A stretch of 64,000 nt of DNA from Callipepla californica brunnescens (Eukaryota; Chordata; Aves; Galliformes; Odontophoridae), in assembly GCA_023055505.1 (NCBI GenBank), contig JALIRH010000014.1:11525501-11589500 (forward strand), written 5' to 3'. Shown piece after piece: positions 13,301 to 28,300 of the stretch. Both the position numbers and the translations under genes were made by a program. Position 1 is the stretch's first letter; each line of letters begins with the position of its first letter. The notes under the pieces were generated by a model that saw only the letters and a program-made list of their open reading frames with translations, searched no databases and was not told the origin of the DNA.

Positions 13301-16300
13301 TGGGTGAGATGTTGAAGAATGAGTGAAGAATCACTTTGTAGGATGGTAGTTTTAGGACGTGAACGTGTGACTGAGTCTCCTCTTGTTATTGCCCTGAAAT
13401 CTCGCACTATCAGGACTACAGCGAATTATGGAAACGGAGTCTAAACCACGAAGTCTTAGGTTGTAGTTTCACAGAGTAGATGTGGGCTGAGGTTTCACAG
13501 CCTTCTGTCTGCCACAGGCTGCTGGCACTAGCATACTTTCTGCTTGATTGGAGAGTATCTCTCGGGCTAACCAGTTGTTTTTGCCAATTTAATTCTCCTC
13601 TGGATCAGTTCCCTGGTATTGTTAATTCCGTGGTTGCACAAATGTTTATACTGGCATAAAGGAAGGAATTTGGGTAAGAGTGCCTAGAGATAAAGGAGGG
13701 AGGGCAGAGTACAGGTTTAAGTGTACTTGAGCTGTACTATCAGGATGCAATTTCCCAAGCAGTTTGAGGAGCTCTAGGTGATCCTTCTGGTAAAGGAGAA
13801 CGCCCCACTCTTATACCTGGCCATTTGTAGTCAGTGCATCCTTAATGCTGCTGCTGTTAGTTCAGTATTTGCTTGTGCTAGCTTGCTGATACGGCTTAAA
13901 AACAAACAGAAACCAACCACTGCCTTCTGTGGTTAACATTCAGTTTGGCAGTGTGCTGCATAAGCAGCTGCTTATGGCACCACAAGTGCTTGTGTAGAAG
14001 GGGAAAGGACAGGAAGATAGGGTGGGGCCTTTTTATGATAAAGCACTTAAATAATTTTGGAAACTGCCCTGTTAGTGGCTTGTTGCTAGCGAAGCTTCTC
14101 TAAAAGATGGCAAGTCTAAGTTTTCAGTTGAGGTTTATTAAGGTTGCTTCTCTTTTTGGATATCACTACTTCTAGTTCCTGACCTAACCTTCCTATGTTC
14201 GTATCACTGTTGTGCAGGGGAATATGCATCACCAGTCTGGGTTTTGCTCTCAGGTCCCAAATTAGTGAGAGAGGATGTAAATTGAAATAGACAGCTGTCT
14301 TGTGTGATCCTATTTTGAATGATTCCAGCTGGAAGTGCTCTTGGGATGTGACAGCTATGCAGATCTTCGTGTGAGAGAGATGCTTTATTTTCAAGTTAAA
14401 AGTGTAGCTAATTATATTAGCTATACTTAACTAATGTGGCTTAGCTTAGGTGGCATGTATTTCAGTTATTATAGAGTGCTGTGAGTGGTATTCTTTGTAG
14501 ACTGTCATTTAAAATAAATTGCATCTTTTTGGGTGATTTGTCATTTAAAATCGAATGTGACAGACGCAGCATCTTTATTGTGTATTTGTGTGTTTTAAGG
14601 TAACTGCCATGCTGATGTTACATGCTCTACCCTCCCTTCCTCCAGGTAATGTCCTATCCTAAATGGTTAAATACTGACTGAATGCCTAATAGATATTACC
14701 TGGTTCATTTGAGATGCAATTAGAAATATTAGTTATATTCAGCTTGTGTAATGAGTCTGTCCTGCGTTTTCTCAATCTATTGTAATAATAATGAGACCCA
14801 TTGGGAATTAGGGAGCATGGTTTTTGTTTGCTTGGTCCTGACTCATAACAATAACTGTTTTTCTTGTTGGTTGGTCACCAATCCCTCACGTGGTATAGAA
14901 TCAGTCTCTATATGTACAACCTATTCAGTGTTCCCTCAAGACAAAACTTCATTTAGTAGAACTGCATCCCTTTGTGATTCTTGGGAGGGATTTTGTGCTC
15001 AATGGCATTATTCACTTGGAGGTTTCTGTAGATCCAATTTGAATGTAAAGAAAAAAGATTTTGATAACGTTCAGCTATTTTATTGGAGTTGCTCTAGATA
15101 GGTGCTTATTTCTGAAAAATAAATTCTTGTTCACATTTCTATCTGTGAATAGAGCTGGTAACTTAGTGATTGCTGTCACTTCTAATTATTCCTGTTTTGC
15201 TGATTATTTAGTTACTTTGTCTGTTCCTCCATTTAAAGAGAGGTGGGGAGAAGCCCTCTCTTCAAAAGTGTTTACTGTATAAGTGAGTTATCACAGCGGT
15301 CTCTTGTTGCCAAATTGATGTTTGAGTTTCTTGGGACAACTCAAAAACTTACTGCTAATAGATTACTAATTAGAAAGTAAATTTTCTTATCCTTTGAACT
15401 GCCAGTGTCAGGTTTTTGTTAGTTACAAAAGATTACAGTCTGTAACTGTCTGCATAAGATCATAACGTTCTAGTAATCTTACTGTTAGTGAGTTGAATGA
15501 ATTGCTTCTCTACTGAACCACAGTGAAATTGGCATTCTGAGTACTTTGTTTAATTTGAAGTTATCATTTGTGTGTGGACAGGAACTGAAAACTGGGGCTC
15601 CAAGGCAAGTGGAGCAGCTCTTGTTACCTTTTTAGGACGTAAGTGTTACTTGATCTCCTGGAGGAACCAGTTTAACAAATGATACCTATGAAAGGAGGGG
15701 AAGCGTCGTTATCCTCCATGAATAAACGTGGCTTGGCATTTTGAAAGTTAATTTGTATGTAATTTGCCAAACTTGTTGCAAAAAAAGAACTCTTGGTTTG
15801 TATAAAACTGCCTGCTGGTGAACTTGTGGGATTTTGGTTTCCAAGCTGCTTTTTTTATGTCATGGGAGGTGTCAGTTTGAAGAATACAATGAATGTTAAT
15901 AGTGTAATTCTGGTATCTTAATACTTCACTTACTCTGAATGGTGTGTTCTTATTGCTTGTGCCCATTTCATTTTGGATATTCTTCTGTGAATAGCTGTAG
16001 AAGGGCACTCAGCTGTTAATAATTAACCACTGTTTCCTTATAGGTTAAGTTACTTTGTCCAGATGCTTAATACAATAGCATAAGGATTTCTGAGTTGTAA
16101 CCTTCACGGGAAACTGAATAGCAAAAGAAAATAGGTGCTAAGCTAATTTAATCTGTTTAGGATTGTGATGGCTGTTTCTTTTAATTCTTGATGGACTTAC
16201 TGCAGGAAAAGAATGTAGTCATTCAAGTTCATTTAAGGGTGGACAATCTGAAGCAGGAAAAGATGAGATTTTTAATAAGTGGCTGCAGTGTAGTAAACTG

Positions 16301-19300
16301 AAAGCTAAGTCGTTATGTCAGTTGTAGGGACATTGTTTGCAAAAAAAACATAAGTTTAAATGTTTATTTTTTGAAATGTTGATGTTTGCTTTCCTGGTAC
16401 TTTTTTTTTCCCCTTACAGTAATAACTCTGGTGCAGTTGAGAGTAAAACCTGACAGAATAAGGGATAGTGAGCACAGACTAGCATGCATATTCAATTCCT
16501 ATACATGAGAAACCACTTCTTTAGTGTGAGGGAGGCTGAGTGCTGGATGGAGCAGGAATACTTGGGCAGCTGCTGATTACCTGAGCCAGATGTCACAAAA
16601 CTTTATTATAATTATACTGAAAGCAACAGGATATGCCAACGCACTTAGAGAACCTCAAGCTGATGAAGAAAATACTTTTTATGAATCTGTGGTAAGAGAT
16701 GTACGTGTGATACAAATATTTCAGTCTTCTGAACTCATTATAAGACAGAGGCATATGGTGGTAAACCTCAATTCTTTTCCTTCCAGAAGTTTCTGTGTAA
16801 GTCTCTTGCCAGTGTCCCATTTAAAACTGTGAGGATAGCAAGTCTGTGCTCCGGGCCGAGCACCAAATAACACAAGAAGGGCTGAACGAATGAGCACTGT
16901 GCTGAAGAAAACTTTTCCAGACCATACTAAGAAACGGTGTCAGCCGTTTCACACCTGTGAAAATGGAGTTTAAGGCTGAAGGAGTGAGGTCAGAGCAAGA
17001 AGAGAATAGCAGGCTGCATTGCTTTATTATGTTTTCCCACCGAATGTGGGGCGTTGAAGAGGCAGCATGGGCAGGAGATGTGATTGCAACCAGTGACTCA
17101 ATATGTGGTGTGTAGATACATGTTACAGTGTGTTATACTGAGAACCATGCCTGTTTAGATGATTGGCGGTTTAGTTTAGCAACCAGCTATCAGGAAGAAA
17201 AAAGTAGTGAAATCTGACTTGATCCTGAAGTGTGCGTTGATTCTGGCTCAGGGTGTTCCTTTGAGTGCCACTCTGTAATTAATGTAACTTAGTTAAAATT
17301 CTTTTTATGAGCAACAGAAGAAGAAGAAACTTAAGTTTATTTTTCAGAACGGAATCCTTGAAGATGTTATGGAGATGATAATATATCAGGTTAAAAAGCA
17401 AAATGGTTATCACTTCTCAAAGACCCTGATGAAAGAGAAATTGTATCATTAAAGGGAGTTTTATTTCCTTTCTTGAGGAAATAAAACACATTTCTGATTT
17501 TCTTTAGGAAGCTGAAGTGTTGTCTGCTCGAGGGAAGAAGCAAAGTGCAGAGTTGCTGATACTGCCACATAAAACATGTGAGGCTTGTGAACAAGTTTGA
17601 GCAGTTTGCAGAAGGGATATGTCCTACTTCACAGCGCATCAGAAGCAAGAAGGCTTTAGGACTGTTGGATGCTGAAGAAGGAGTAGAGAAAGGTGAAAGC
17701 AGAAGAGCTCTGTGATTTCTTTCCCCCTAACTTTAAACTGTTGGAGGCCAACAGTGTATTTTACGAAGTTATCACTGCATATTTGCTCTACTTTTTTACG
17801 CTCTCAGGGATTAGGATACTGAACAGGTTTGTCTTTGTGTGCAGCTCTGCTTGTATTAAAAAAGTAATAAGTACTCCCTGGGAGACTGAAGTCTTATTTC
17901 CACTTTATTTTTTAAGATGTTGAATTTCTTATTTAAAGTGTTAGCAAGGTAAGGTGCAGGGAAAGGCTTTGTTTTTTAACTGTTTCTTTTCTAGCATGAG
18001 GGTGAGTCCTGGAGAGGCTGACAACACTGGAACGAGTTTCAGTGGCTTTGATTATGTTCCTTTTTATGGTTCTGTGTAATAGAGTCAAGAGCGAAGTTCT
18101 CAGACTGCACGGAGTATGTCTGAATTGTAGTTAAGGTTGACGTCATCCTCAAATTGTCTGATAAATGTAATGGTCTGTTGTGGATTGGATTTCGGTATTG
18201 GATATGAAAGAAAACACTGCAGATACATTAGAACTATTGAGTGAAGCAGTTACTATAGTGCTCCTTGGAAAAACTCTTGCTTTCAGCATGAGCCAGTGAG
18301 TAAGCAGTAGGCTGTAAGGAGCCAATTTTGAGAAGGGAAGCTGATCAACTTTTCTACAGTGACATCAGCGTTCAGTTTCTGGTTTTATTTCGTTACCGTT
18401 TTAAAAAAAAAAAAAAAAGCAGCTTGAAATGAGATGTTAAGAGTTTTTGTTATGAACATCAGCAATTGTGAAATTAATTCTAGACTGTTTAGAAATAAGA
18501 TCAGTAAATTATAGTGTGATTCATTTTAGAAAAACTGGGACAAAAATGTTGGTTTCAACTGTCTCTCTGTATCTCCTGCATGGCATCTTGAAAGACATGT
18601 GAATAATGAGCCTGTAATTGGATAACTTTGTGTAAACTATTGCCACCTCCTCCCACTCCAGAAAGTGCAGTGCAGCTTCTGGCTTAAGACAAAGACATTT
18701 TCTAGGACACGAGGCTATATCGAAACAGCAGTTGCAGGTGCTTTTTAGTTGCTTCTCCTGCGTAGACAATACATCTGAATTCTGAGATGCATCTCTCAGG
18801 CTTTTGTAGGTAATGTGACTGATAGATAACTACATTGCAGATGAAGTGCAAAGCTGCACTCAGCTCTATAGCTGAAGGCAGAAGGGAGCTGCAAGCCTAA
18901 TCTGGGCCCGCTCTGAGAAAAGCTTTTAACAGGTGCTCACTGTTGGTTTGGAGGGATTACTGGGAGTGAGGTTTATCCCACTCAAAATGCTTGCAGAAGA
19001 AGGTTCATGCTGTGAAGTCCAGGAGTACACATGGTGTTGTAGTGCTGAAGTGATGTTATACTAGCAGCAAATGATCAGATGAGAGCTTCAATGTCATTGT
19101 TTAAATTTTAATCATCTCTCCCTAGTGGAACAGCTAGCTTGTGTTTAGAGTAATGCTTGGAATTAGAGGGAGGTTTTAATGGTGCACAGCCTGCGATGAA
19201 GGGGATAGCTCAAACTGCAAGGATCATTAAGCATGGTCCCATTAAGGAGAGTTGGGTTTTGGCACTACTGAAGTGTATATTACTGTGTATATATTGCTCT

Positions 19301-22300
19301 GTCCACACCGAGCGTTCTGCTGGTTGACATATTCAAATCATACTTAATTCTTTGAACTAAAAAATACTGGATTGTTTAGAAGTTGGTGTGAATGGCAGTA
19401 CCTCATGTGTGCGTAGCTGGAAGTTTTCCTTGACCAGTTTGGTAACTGTGAGCTACAAGTGTTGTGTGTTCCTTATGGTGTCAGAAAGCTGTAGGATGAA
19501 TCTTTCACGGGAACATGTTCTGTGCGAGTAGTGAAACAACAGCTACGGAGACCTCAGGATAGCAAAAGCTGTACTTTTAAGGAGGGCTCATTAAGGAAAG
19601 GTGTACCTTTGGAGGATTGCATTAGGGTGATACTGGCACAACTCTTTTGATACACTGAAAGTTAGATGTTTTTTGGAAGTAGGAGACAAACGGCTGTGCA
19701 GTGGCCTCTGCTTAAGACATCTTGGTGGTGGAATGTCATAAGAAGTTACTGATATCATTTTTACTTATTTTGTTCCCCATTCCCCATTCCAATTTAAGAT
19801 CACTCTCAAGTTTGTTAAGAGTCAGAAAGTCTGAGGTACAAGCAAGTTGCATTGTTTCCTAGTTGGCTGTCCCACCTTGAGTGCGGCTACAACTTGCTTA
19901 TTGTTGGAAAACTACTGCCACCATTTATTTCTGATCCTGATGTAAGGCTGAGGCCTGGCTTTTCTTGTAGGTGCTGCTCTCACAACAGTAGCGTTTTATG
20001 CAACAGTCATTAAAGCTCACTGGGTGGGAGTACTTTGGAGTCTCCATGTCTGTCACACTAAAGCGATTCGCACTCCATTTCTGTACACACTAAAGCGATT
20101 CGGCTGTGAGCTTGGAAATGTTATCTTTATACTTTGTGCTTGCAAAGAGAGCAGTAGCATTGGATATCCTGCTCGAGAGGAGTCTTATGCAGTGTGTTGC
20201 AAATGCCTGGAAGGAGCTTTTAATTTTCAGGGAAACTTTCTCCTGAAGTTATATGAATGTAAGCGCAAGAAAACACCATGGATTGGAAGCTGTACAATAG
20301 GTTGAAGTCTAATTCTAATAATTTTTCTCAGAAAATAACAGCTTTTATTTTTGTGTTGTAGTTGAATCTAGCCATGCAGCCATGTTTGTTGGGGTTTACG
20401 TTTTTGTACTGCTCGTTTACTCATAGAAAGAGCACTGACACTACAGAAAATCGATCATAAACGCTTCTCTTGCTCTTTGTATTACTTTATGAAACATGTT
20501 TTCACAAGTCACGTTAGCTGGTTGGATCGCTTCTGTGAAAAAACTAAAGATGCAGCACCTGACTGAAAATGAGGTGCGGGTTTTGCTCTTGAAGGAGGAG
20601 GGCCAATCTGACTGGATTCTGTAAAGGAATGCAGTTGACTTGAAAATATTTTTATAACTGTTGCAGATTGCTTGTTGCAGAAGAAAAATCTGAAGTGTAG
20701 GAAGCAGACTAGATGTGTGTGTGAGCAAAAATAACTGTAGCAGTGCAGTTACAAATTGGATATGAAAATATCTTTAGTTCTGCGGTTACACAGTTACCCA
20801 AGTTCTGTCATTCCACTTTTTCTTTTAACTCTATGGCTGCTATTATTTAAGAATAGTGCATCGAACTTCAAAAACCTGTAGTAATAGGGCCAATGAAGGG
20901 AGCTTAAATCTGATAAGCCAGGTGTGTGCAAGGAGACAGGAAACCTGTAAAACTTGCAAAGGGATGTGCTGCCTACCAGAATGAGAAAGTGTTTGTGTTA
21001 GCAAGTAACTCTCCTTCTCCTGTGAAATGCCTGAAAGGCAGCTCTTTTCACTTGTTTGTGAAATTGGTTTTCATGCTTAAGGTGAATCTCATTTGTCATA
21101 AGAATGATGTAGGTGTAATTTTACTCTAATTTCAACTAAGATATGAACCAAATACTAATGCTGAAGAACACTTTTTTAACACTGTGATATTATTGCCACT
21201 GTAAGGTTAAAGGCAGTTTTGTGATTAATTTTAACTTTTTAATAAAGATGTTTGAATGGGGTAGTACATTAAATGAGAACACTTACAAGTGTTTCAAAAT
21301 GTAACTGTGGAAATGTGCGCTTGAAGTGAAGATGTCTCATCTATGAAGGTTAGATGGGAACCGAAGAATGTGATGTGGGTGTTTGGAACTAAAGTCTCCT
21401 GGAGAATGGAGAAATACTGGATTAGAGCTGGTCTGTAGGTAAGAAGATACTGTGTGTAGGGGTGGTACAAGACCACAGTTGGTGGTATTATCACGTCAGA
21501 ATCCTCAGCAAATTGGAGGAGTAATGCATGCTGCTGCTCTGTAGTTGTTGACAAATTACAGTATTTAAAGCAGCTGTGTATCTGCTGGTGTAAGCCACAA
21601 AGGGATGGTTTCATATAAAAATGCAGAAGTATTAACACACCACTGGAGGGAATCCATAACAGGAGGGATGAAATCAGCCTTAAATTAAGGGGCGGAAGTG
21701 TTAATTCCTTGCACAAGTATGCTTTAAAGCTACCATGTAATCAGTTGCTTCACATTCCCAACGTCTGTAAAAGCAACTCCAGCAATGGCTTAACAATTAC
21801 ACAAAACATGAAGAATATAGCAGGCTGCAATTGGTAACTTCTGCAGAGGACTTCAGCTATGTTATGGTGGTTTCTGTAAATGATAAAGCTGTGCTCTAGC
21901 AGGATTCAGTTTGGTTCTTAAAGTCACTGTCCTTTTTGAAAGAGTGTTTGTGTGGTGGATTTGGGGTTATCTTGTTTACACGGTAGTCTTTTGTGATTAG
22001 CAGTTGTAAGGCACAGGAAATAGCTTTATAGTTCCTTCCTCCCTCAAGTCGTAATTCATTCGTTGCCATCAGGATGTTTTTCTTGGCTCATCTCTTTCTG
22101 TGCAGTTTGTCTTGCACATCTGCCACATAAATTATGAAACTTAACTTGAAAAGCTGGAAATGTATTTCAGATCGTGCTGTAATGAAGATGGTAGTGTCGG
22201 TCAAAAAGAGCATAATTGCTGGCTGCATGGAAGGTCTGTAATATCCAGTATTTGTGTACCAAGTTGTCTGGTGCTGTATTTGTAGTGCTTCTAAGGGGTG

Positions 22301-25300
22301 GTTTAAAAATAAGAAACTTAAATGGTCAAGTATCATCTCATGTCGAGCTGTTACCTTTGTGTAACCTGAGGCATTTCACCAGGCGTTTCAGCAGATGGGT
22401 GCCCATCTGTTTCTTCATTGAATGTGGACTGCTGGCTTCGTCTTTGAGATCCATATGTTTCATCTGCAAGGCTCTAAATCTAAGCTGCATGTTTTATAAC
22501 AAAAGTGACATTACTGACAGGAGCAAAATGAAAATGCATTAAGTTCACTGTGTGTTTTTGCATTTGTCTTCACCAAGGAAAGACAGAGATACTGGCTCAT
22601 GTCTAAGTTCACACCATCTTTATTCAGAGAGTGGGTAGTGTCTTTTTCCTGAGTAACTGCTAGTAACACTACGTGCATCAATTCCTGAATGCCTATTATG
22701 CTTGGGAAAATGAGGTTGAAAGTTACTTGAAACTGATGTTTGGATCAGCAGTCCAATGTAATCCGTCAGTCTGGAGGAAGAGGTGCCAGCAGAGCTGTCC
22801 TTTCCAGGAGTTCCCTGCAGGGCGTGCTGGGGCCCCAAGCAGGTCAGGGGGCAGTACTGTGAGGATCACCATCTTTTATTCATGCTATCTATTCCAGTGT
22901 TCTTCCAAAAGTATTTAATGCCCATGTGGATAAATATTCAGTGATTTTTTTTTTTTAATTAATAAATAAAAGTGCTTCTAGAAACTAATGAACAATTTAA
23001 TAAATGGCAAGATTCTAGCACCTGGGCATGGGGAAAACAACCTGTACTCCAAGGAGCCACGTAGCTCTTTATTTTACTGTGAACTCAGTAGTTGAGATTA
23101 ACTTCCGAACTCATGTTAAGAAAGGAACATTGAATAGGAAGGTAACTTTTCAACATTCTTAGGCCTTCCATCTCTTTCTACTCCTGCTGTATCTGAACCT
23201 TTTAATTTAGATACTAAAATTAGTTCAGAGGGATGACTCAGAGAAGATGACTGGTGGGGATAGGAAAGTTCCCTTCCCTCCAGAAGCCACCTCGTAGTGC
23301 CTCCCCTCTGTGCATGGGGATCTTCTAGATAATGAAGTATTGGGAAAATGCCGCTAGGGGTCTGCCTTATCACTTTTCCAAATGTTCAGTATTCAGTTTG
23401 TTCATATATTTTGTAGTGCATACATTCATTCTTTAAAACAACCAAATATGGATGATACCATCTCAAATGTATGTATGCTTTCGTGTTTTCGCTCTCTGTA
23501 CTGCTCTTTTCTGGAAACGTTTGAAAGTCTCTCTGGATAATATCCCCAGAACAAGCACCATGGATTAGATGAGTGGCTCGTGGGTCCTTATCTGGACTTG
23601 TGGGAAACTGCTAGCTTTGCAACTGTGAATGGAGCAGACAAGCCAGCAGGTTAGGAGGAAATAAGCTGCTGAAGACAAAATTGCTCCTACAGGTGAAGTA
23701 CCAGTGTGTCAGCTTGGGCTCCAGATTTAAGTTACTGCTGCCTTTGTTCAGAGGTGTTTTTGTTGAGATTGCCACTGTTCTGGTAGCAAACCATCCACAT
23801 GAGAAAGCATTCGTTTTTGTGTATTTCACCATCTTTCGACCATTACATTTAGGTAGAGAAGCACAGTGGCTAAATGAGCAGCTGTGTATGTTCTTTCTTA
23901 ATTGGATTTAAAGCAGACTTTCCATATTGTAATTTAAGGATTTCTTAACTATTTATTTTTCAGATGCCATCCTTTTTTGGTTGGACAATGCAGTCTAGTT
24001 ATTTTTAAATCCATAGAGCTGATGGAACGTGATCTTCCTGAATTTTGGGATGTTGTAGACTTCCAAACCGTTATGTAAAAATGCTCCTTTTCTATGTCAC
24101 CCAGTGAGGTGGTGAGATTTTATTCTGAGTCAGTGACAGCTGTTCTGTCATGGAGCAGTTTGAAGTTTGCTGTGCTTTTACTTACTGTATAAATTACAGG
24201 AGATATGCAGAAGACTTCCTAAAAATAAAGAAGCTGCTAACAAAATTACAGAAATAATGAGATTAAGTTATTATTGTACGAGGCTCCCTATTGTAAGGAT
24301 AATGCTGCTGAACACCTAGTTACTTAAAAGATAGCAAACAAATATCACAATGTTATTGGAAGAACACAAGTTTAAAGTATTTTTTTTCTTGCAGGGTTTT
24401 GTTACTGTATGAGGTAGTACAGTACTGTGCAGTACCAGCTTCTGCATTCATGCAGATCCTTCCCTATGAGACATTTTTCTTTAAAAGATAAAGTTCCTTT
24501 AGTATTGCTATTTGTTTGAATAGCAGTAATGTTTCAACTGTATGTATGATAGTCGTGTGTGTAATACATTATTGTTTTTCCCCCACGTTTTGTCTTTAAG
24601 CAGATATTTTCTGAATAGTCTCATTGGAAACTGTTAATGGTGGTAAAATGTAGAAAGTTTCTCATCTCAGCTTTTAGTATTTTAGTGTTCCCAGTTGTAA
24701 AATTAAAAAAAAGGAAAACAGAAGGTGCATAATCCAGTGATGTCCTTGGAGTAATAGTTAAAGGCATAATATTATGCACATAGGAGTTCCGTGTATACGT
24801 GATATTGTAATTGGTTTGAAATATACATTGAAAAAAAATTTTAACTATGTAACCAGGTTTTTCATTCCTGCTGCTGGCTCCCTCTGCACAGTGGGCAGCT
24901 TCCCAGAGGTCTGGGAAGTGTTTCTAATTAGGCCTACCCTGTCCTATCCAATACCTTTATCATCACTATAAAGAAACTGTTGTAATATACCCTCTCTGTG
25001 ACTTCTGTTTATTTTAGTTTTCACGAGATTAGACATGGCATTTCACAAATCTTCTGTGGATCTTATGTCCAGAATGGTGCTTGTGTCCTCAGTGACACCA
25101 CCCACATCAATAGCAACTCTAATCCTAATGGCGCTTTAATGGAGCGGTCTGACTTGTGCCCCAGGGCATAGTCAAAGCTTTTAAGTTTGAGGCAGAAACA
25201 TTGACTAAGATCTGTTAGTCTTTCTGATTCCTTAATATGTGCTAAAGCAAGTTCCGTTCTAAATAGTAGTGTATAGTTCTTTCACTACATTTAATATATA

Positions 25301-28300
25301 AATACATTATTTTCTCATGGCACTTGTTTTCTCTATTGGAAGTTTCCTATGCAAGTGCTGTTTGAGGGTTGCAGCGTGTTAAGGACCAGTGCTACCTGAG
25401 CACTGAATGTAACACACAAGGGTCCTGAAACAACAGTAAGCTATAGGCTGCCTTAATGAGCTGTCATTTCATGCAGGGTGATGAGGGAACAGTGCCACTT
25501 ACCGTGGAAAAAAAACCTGGAAGATGTAGGAAATGTTGGGGATGAACATACCTAACTGTAAAGAGCTCTTTAGGGAAGGCTGTGGGCACTGGATTTTGAA
25601 CCCTTACTGATGCTGCTGCATCTAAGCTCCTAACCACGTTGAATGGAGTGAGCAAAGACAAAAATTGTTGCTTCTTTCTTTAGCAGGTTTGCTGGAAGTG
25701 TGTATGCATCACTGTTAAAGCCTTTATTATTAGTTCAGGGGTGAACGTTAGGGTTCGGTGGCTCGTTTTAGAGTAGAGGTTAGCAAAGGAAATAAATTGT
25801 TTCTCTGCATGTAACTTTTCAGGATTGAGCTCATCCACTCTGAGGCTTCTTCCACTTCTTTGGCTGACTGTTCAGAGCCTGGCATTTCCACAGCAGCGTT
25901 TCCAAAGCATTCCTCGTTCGAAGTGTCTGATACAGACAGAGAGGTTTTATTATTTCCGGCGTAGAACCAGCAGTGATTGTGGGATAGCTATTTCAGGCAC
26001 AACGAAACTGCGTGAGATGTTTCCAGTTGTAAGCTATATGACTAGGAATGCCACAGTTATCTTTATATAGTACTTTATAAGCAATGGTAATCCATCAGAT
26101 AACGGAGCTGAGCAGTTGCAGCAAATGAATCTGCAGAGAATACCTCCTGGTCCAAAACCTCACTGGAGCAAATCATTAATTCATAATATAGTGCCGATCC
26201 ATTACCGAGAGCAGTAATATTACTCTTCCTCACTAATATTGTCTTACTGAGCATTTGATTAGCTTGGTTTGTGCCTTCCTGTACGAGGTGTGAACTCTAG
26301 CAGAGTCGCCAGGATGCGGCTCAGAGCTTTGTGCTGGCGTACATGTGAATCCAGAAGAATCTTTCTCCTCTGTTTCAAATTGTGCATTTAAAGTGAGTGG
26401 GAGAACCACTCACTGCTCTCATAACTTTATTCTCTCCTTACTTTTTTTCTTGTTTTCTTTTTTTTTTTTTTAATTTCTATTTTAGACTACTGTAGCATCT
26501 AGATGCCAACTTTATCTCACTTTACAAATCTCACTACACAGCATACAAATTTGGAGCTCCTGGATCCTTCAAGAGATTTTTCTTTGAAAAGTGCAGGCAA
26601 AGACTTGGGCATTGTATGTTTGGGATGTTTTATCAGTGGTGCATCTGTTTGGTTTCAGAGCATGTTAAGATACAGTCTGTAAGATGCATGGAAAGCTCTT
26701 TGTGGCTTTTTGATTTTTGTTTTTTGCTTTTGAAGAAGTGATGTCTCATTGTCAGACGCAGTCAGAGGTGATCAAAAATGTATAGCTATTGCCCCTTGCT
26801 TTTCAATGGCAGCGTGTGTTTGTTCATGCAGAGAAGCTGAGTCTCAGGTGTGGGTACCTACTCAGTGTTGCTGTAATTGGTAGATATAAACATTTAAAGT
26901 CGAGCGTTCTCTTGCGAGAAGTGCAGAAACAAACTTCTGCTTGGCTTCACCGAGCTCATTGTGTCATACAGGTGCTTGCTGAGGGATTCCAATTGTGCAG
27001 GGTTTCAGTTGTATCTAAATCCAAAGCTGCTCCTGAAGGATGTGTTAAACGCTGGCAGCTCTAGGTTACAGTCAATCCATGCGATCCGGCACAGCTCCCT
27101 GGAAGCCACCCAGTGTAAGCTAATCAGAGAGCCCCCTCTGGTGTCGGAGAGTGTCCTCGGTTATTAAATTGATATCAATCACAGGAAGTCTTGGCAATCA
27201 AGCTAGTCACTTTTTCCCTTCACATCTGGACGTAAATTATTTATTTTTTTTGTCGCAGAGGTCACAGGAATCATGGGTAGGGCATGGAGCGAGGGCCATA
27301 GAAAACATGGGAAAGGAAGAATAAAACTGTATTTCCACCTTTTTAGAAGTGGTTATTTTTAAGTGACCTGGAATGATGCCAAAATACACAACTTTTTTTT
27401 TTCTTTTAAGTTTACATTTGTTGCTGAATTAAACGCGGTTTAAAGATGCTTTGTTTTGGAATGCTTTGTGCCATTACATCTCTTGACGTTTACAAAAGAG
27501 ATTTCTCAACAATAACTGGTGATTTTTAGGAATCGAGCTTGTTTTTCCCCAGTTTAGTCAGTTTTAAGTGCACTTTTTTTTTTTTTTTTTTTTTTAACTT
27601 AAGTTCCCCTGGTTCCCTTTTATTCCCTCTGTGCTCTTCCATACCTCATGCTGCCGTTCCTTTACAGCTAGTTTGCATCTTGTCATGCATTTTTCAATCT
27701 CAAACGTTTTTACTCCAAGAAATGAAGGAAACGCTCAACTTTATGCTCTCCCTCCCACCCACCCCCAGCTCCTCATCACCTCTCAAATAAGGCTTAAGGA
27801 GGGGTTATAAAAACAAACAGAACCTTTCCATTCAAATCCCTGGCTTGCCTTGCTCAGGACAAGGGAGCTAGTGTGTTTGGAGGCTGTGCAGCTCTGGAGC
27901 CTCTAGCTTTTGTGTTGTGGCTTTCTTGTTTGTTTTGTGTTGTTCTTTTTTTGGGGGGTGGGGTGGGGGTGGGAGAAATAAAGTTGTATTAGTTTGCGTT
28001 TGTATGTATGACAAAGAAAAATGTCCTGAACAGGAGCTTGAGGTGTGTTCGGTGTAAATGAATTTGCAAAGCCTTAATTGCTGTTGTTCATACCTACTGC
28101 TGTGTTCCTGTGTGCTTTTTTCAATATAGATGGGTTCTGTGAGCTTGCTGATTATTTATTCAGTCGTGTAACTTACGTTCTCTTCCGATACGAAGTTGAA
28201 TAAAATCATCCATCAGAGTCTGACAGCAGGAATTCTCATGCTGAGAATCCAAGCTCAAGTCCAGAAGTCTTATTCTGTTTCAACAGTTACCTTCTGTGTG

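Noticed and set aside
27126..27150. CTCF site in intron 1 (GAGCCCCCTCTGGTG).
   Set aside because: It has a 2-nt insertion relative to the CTCF core, so it is not a real match.
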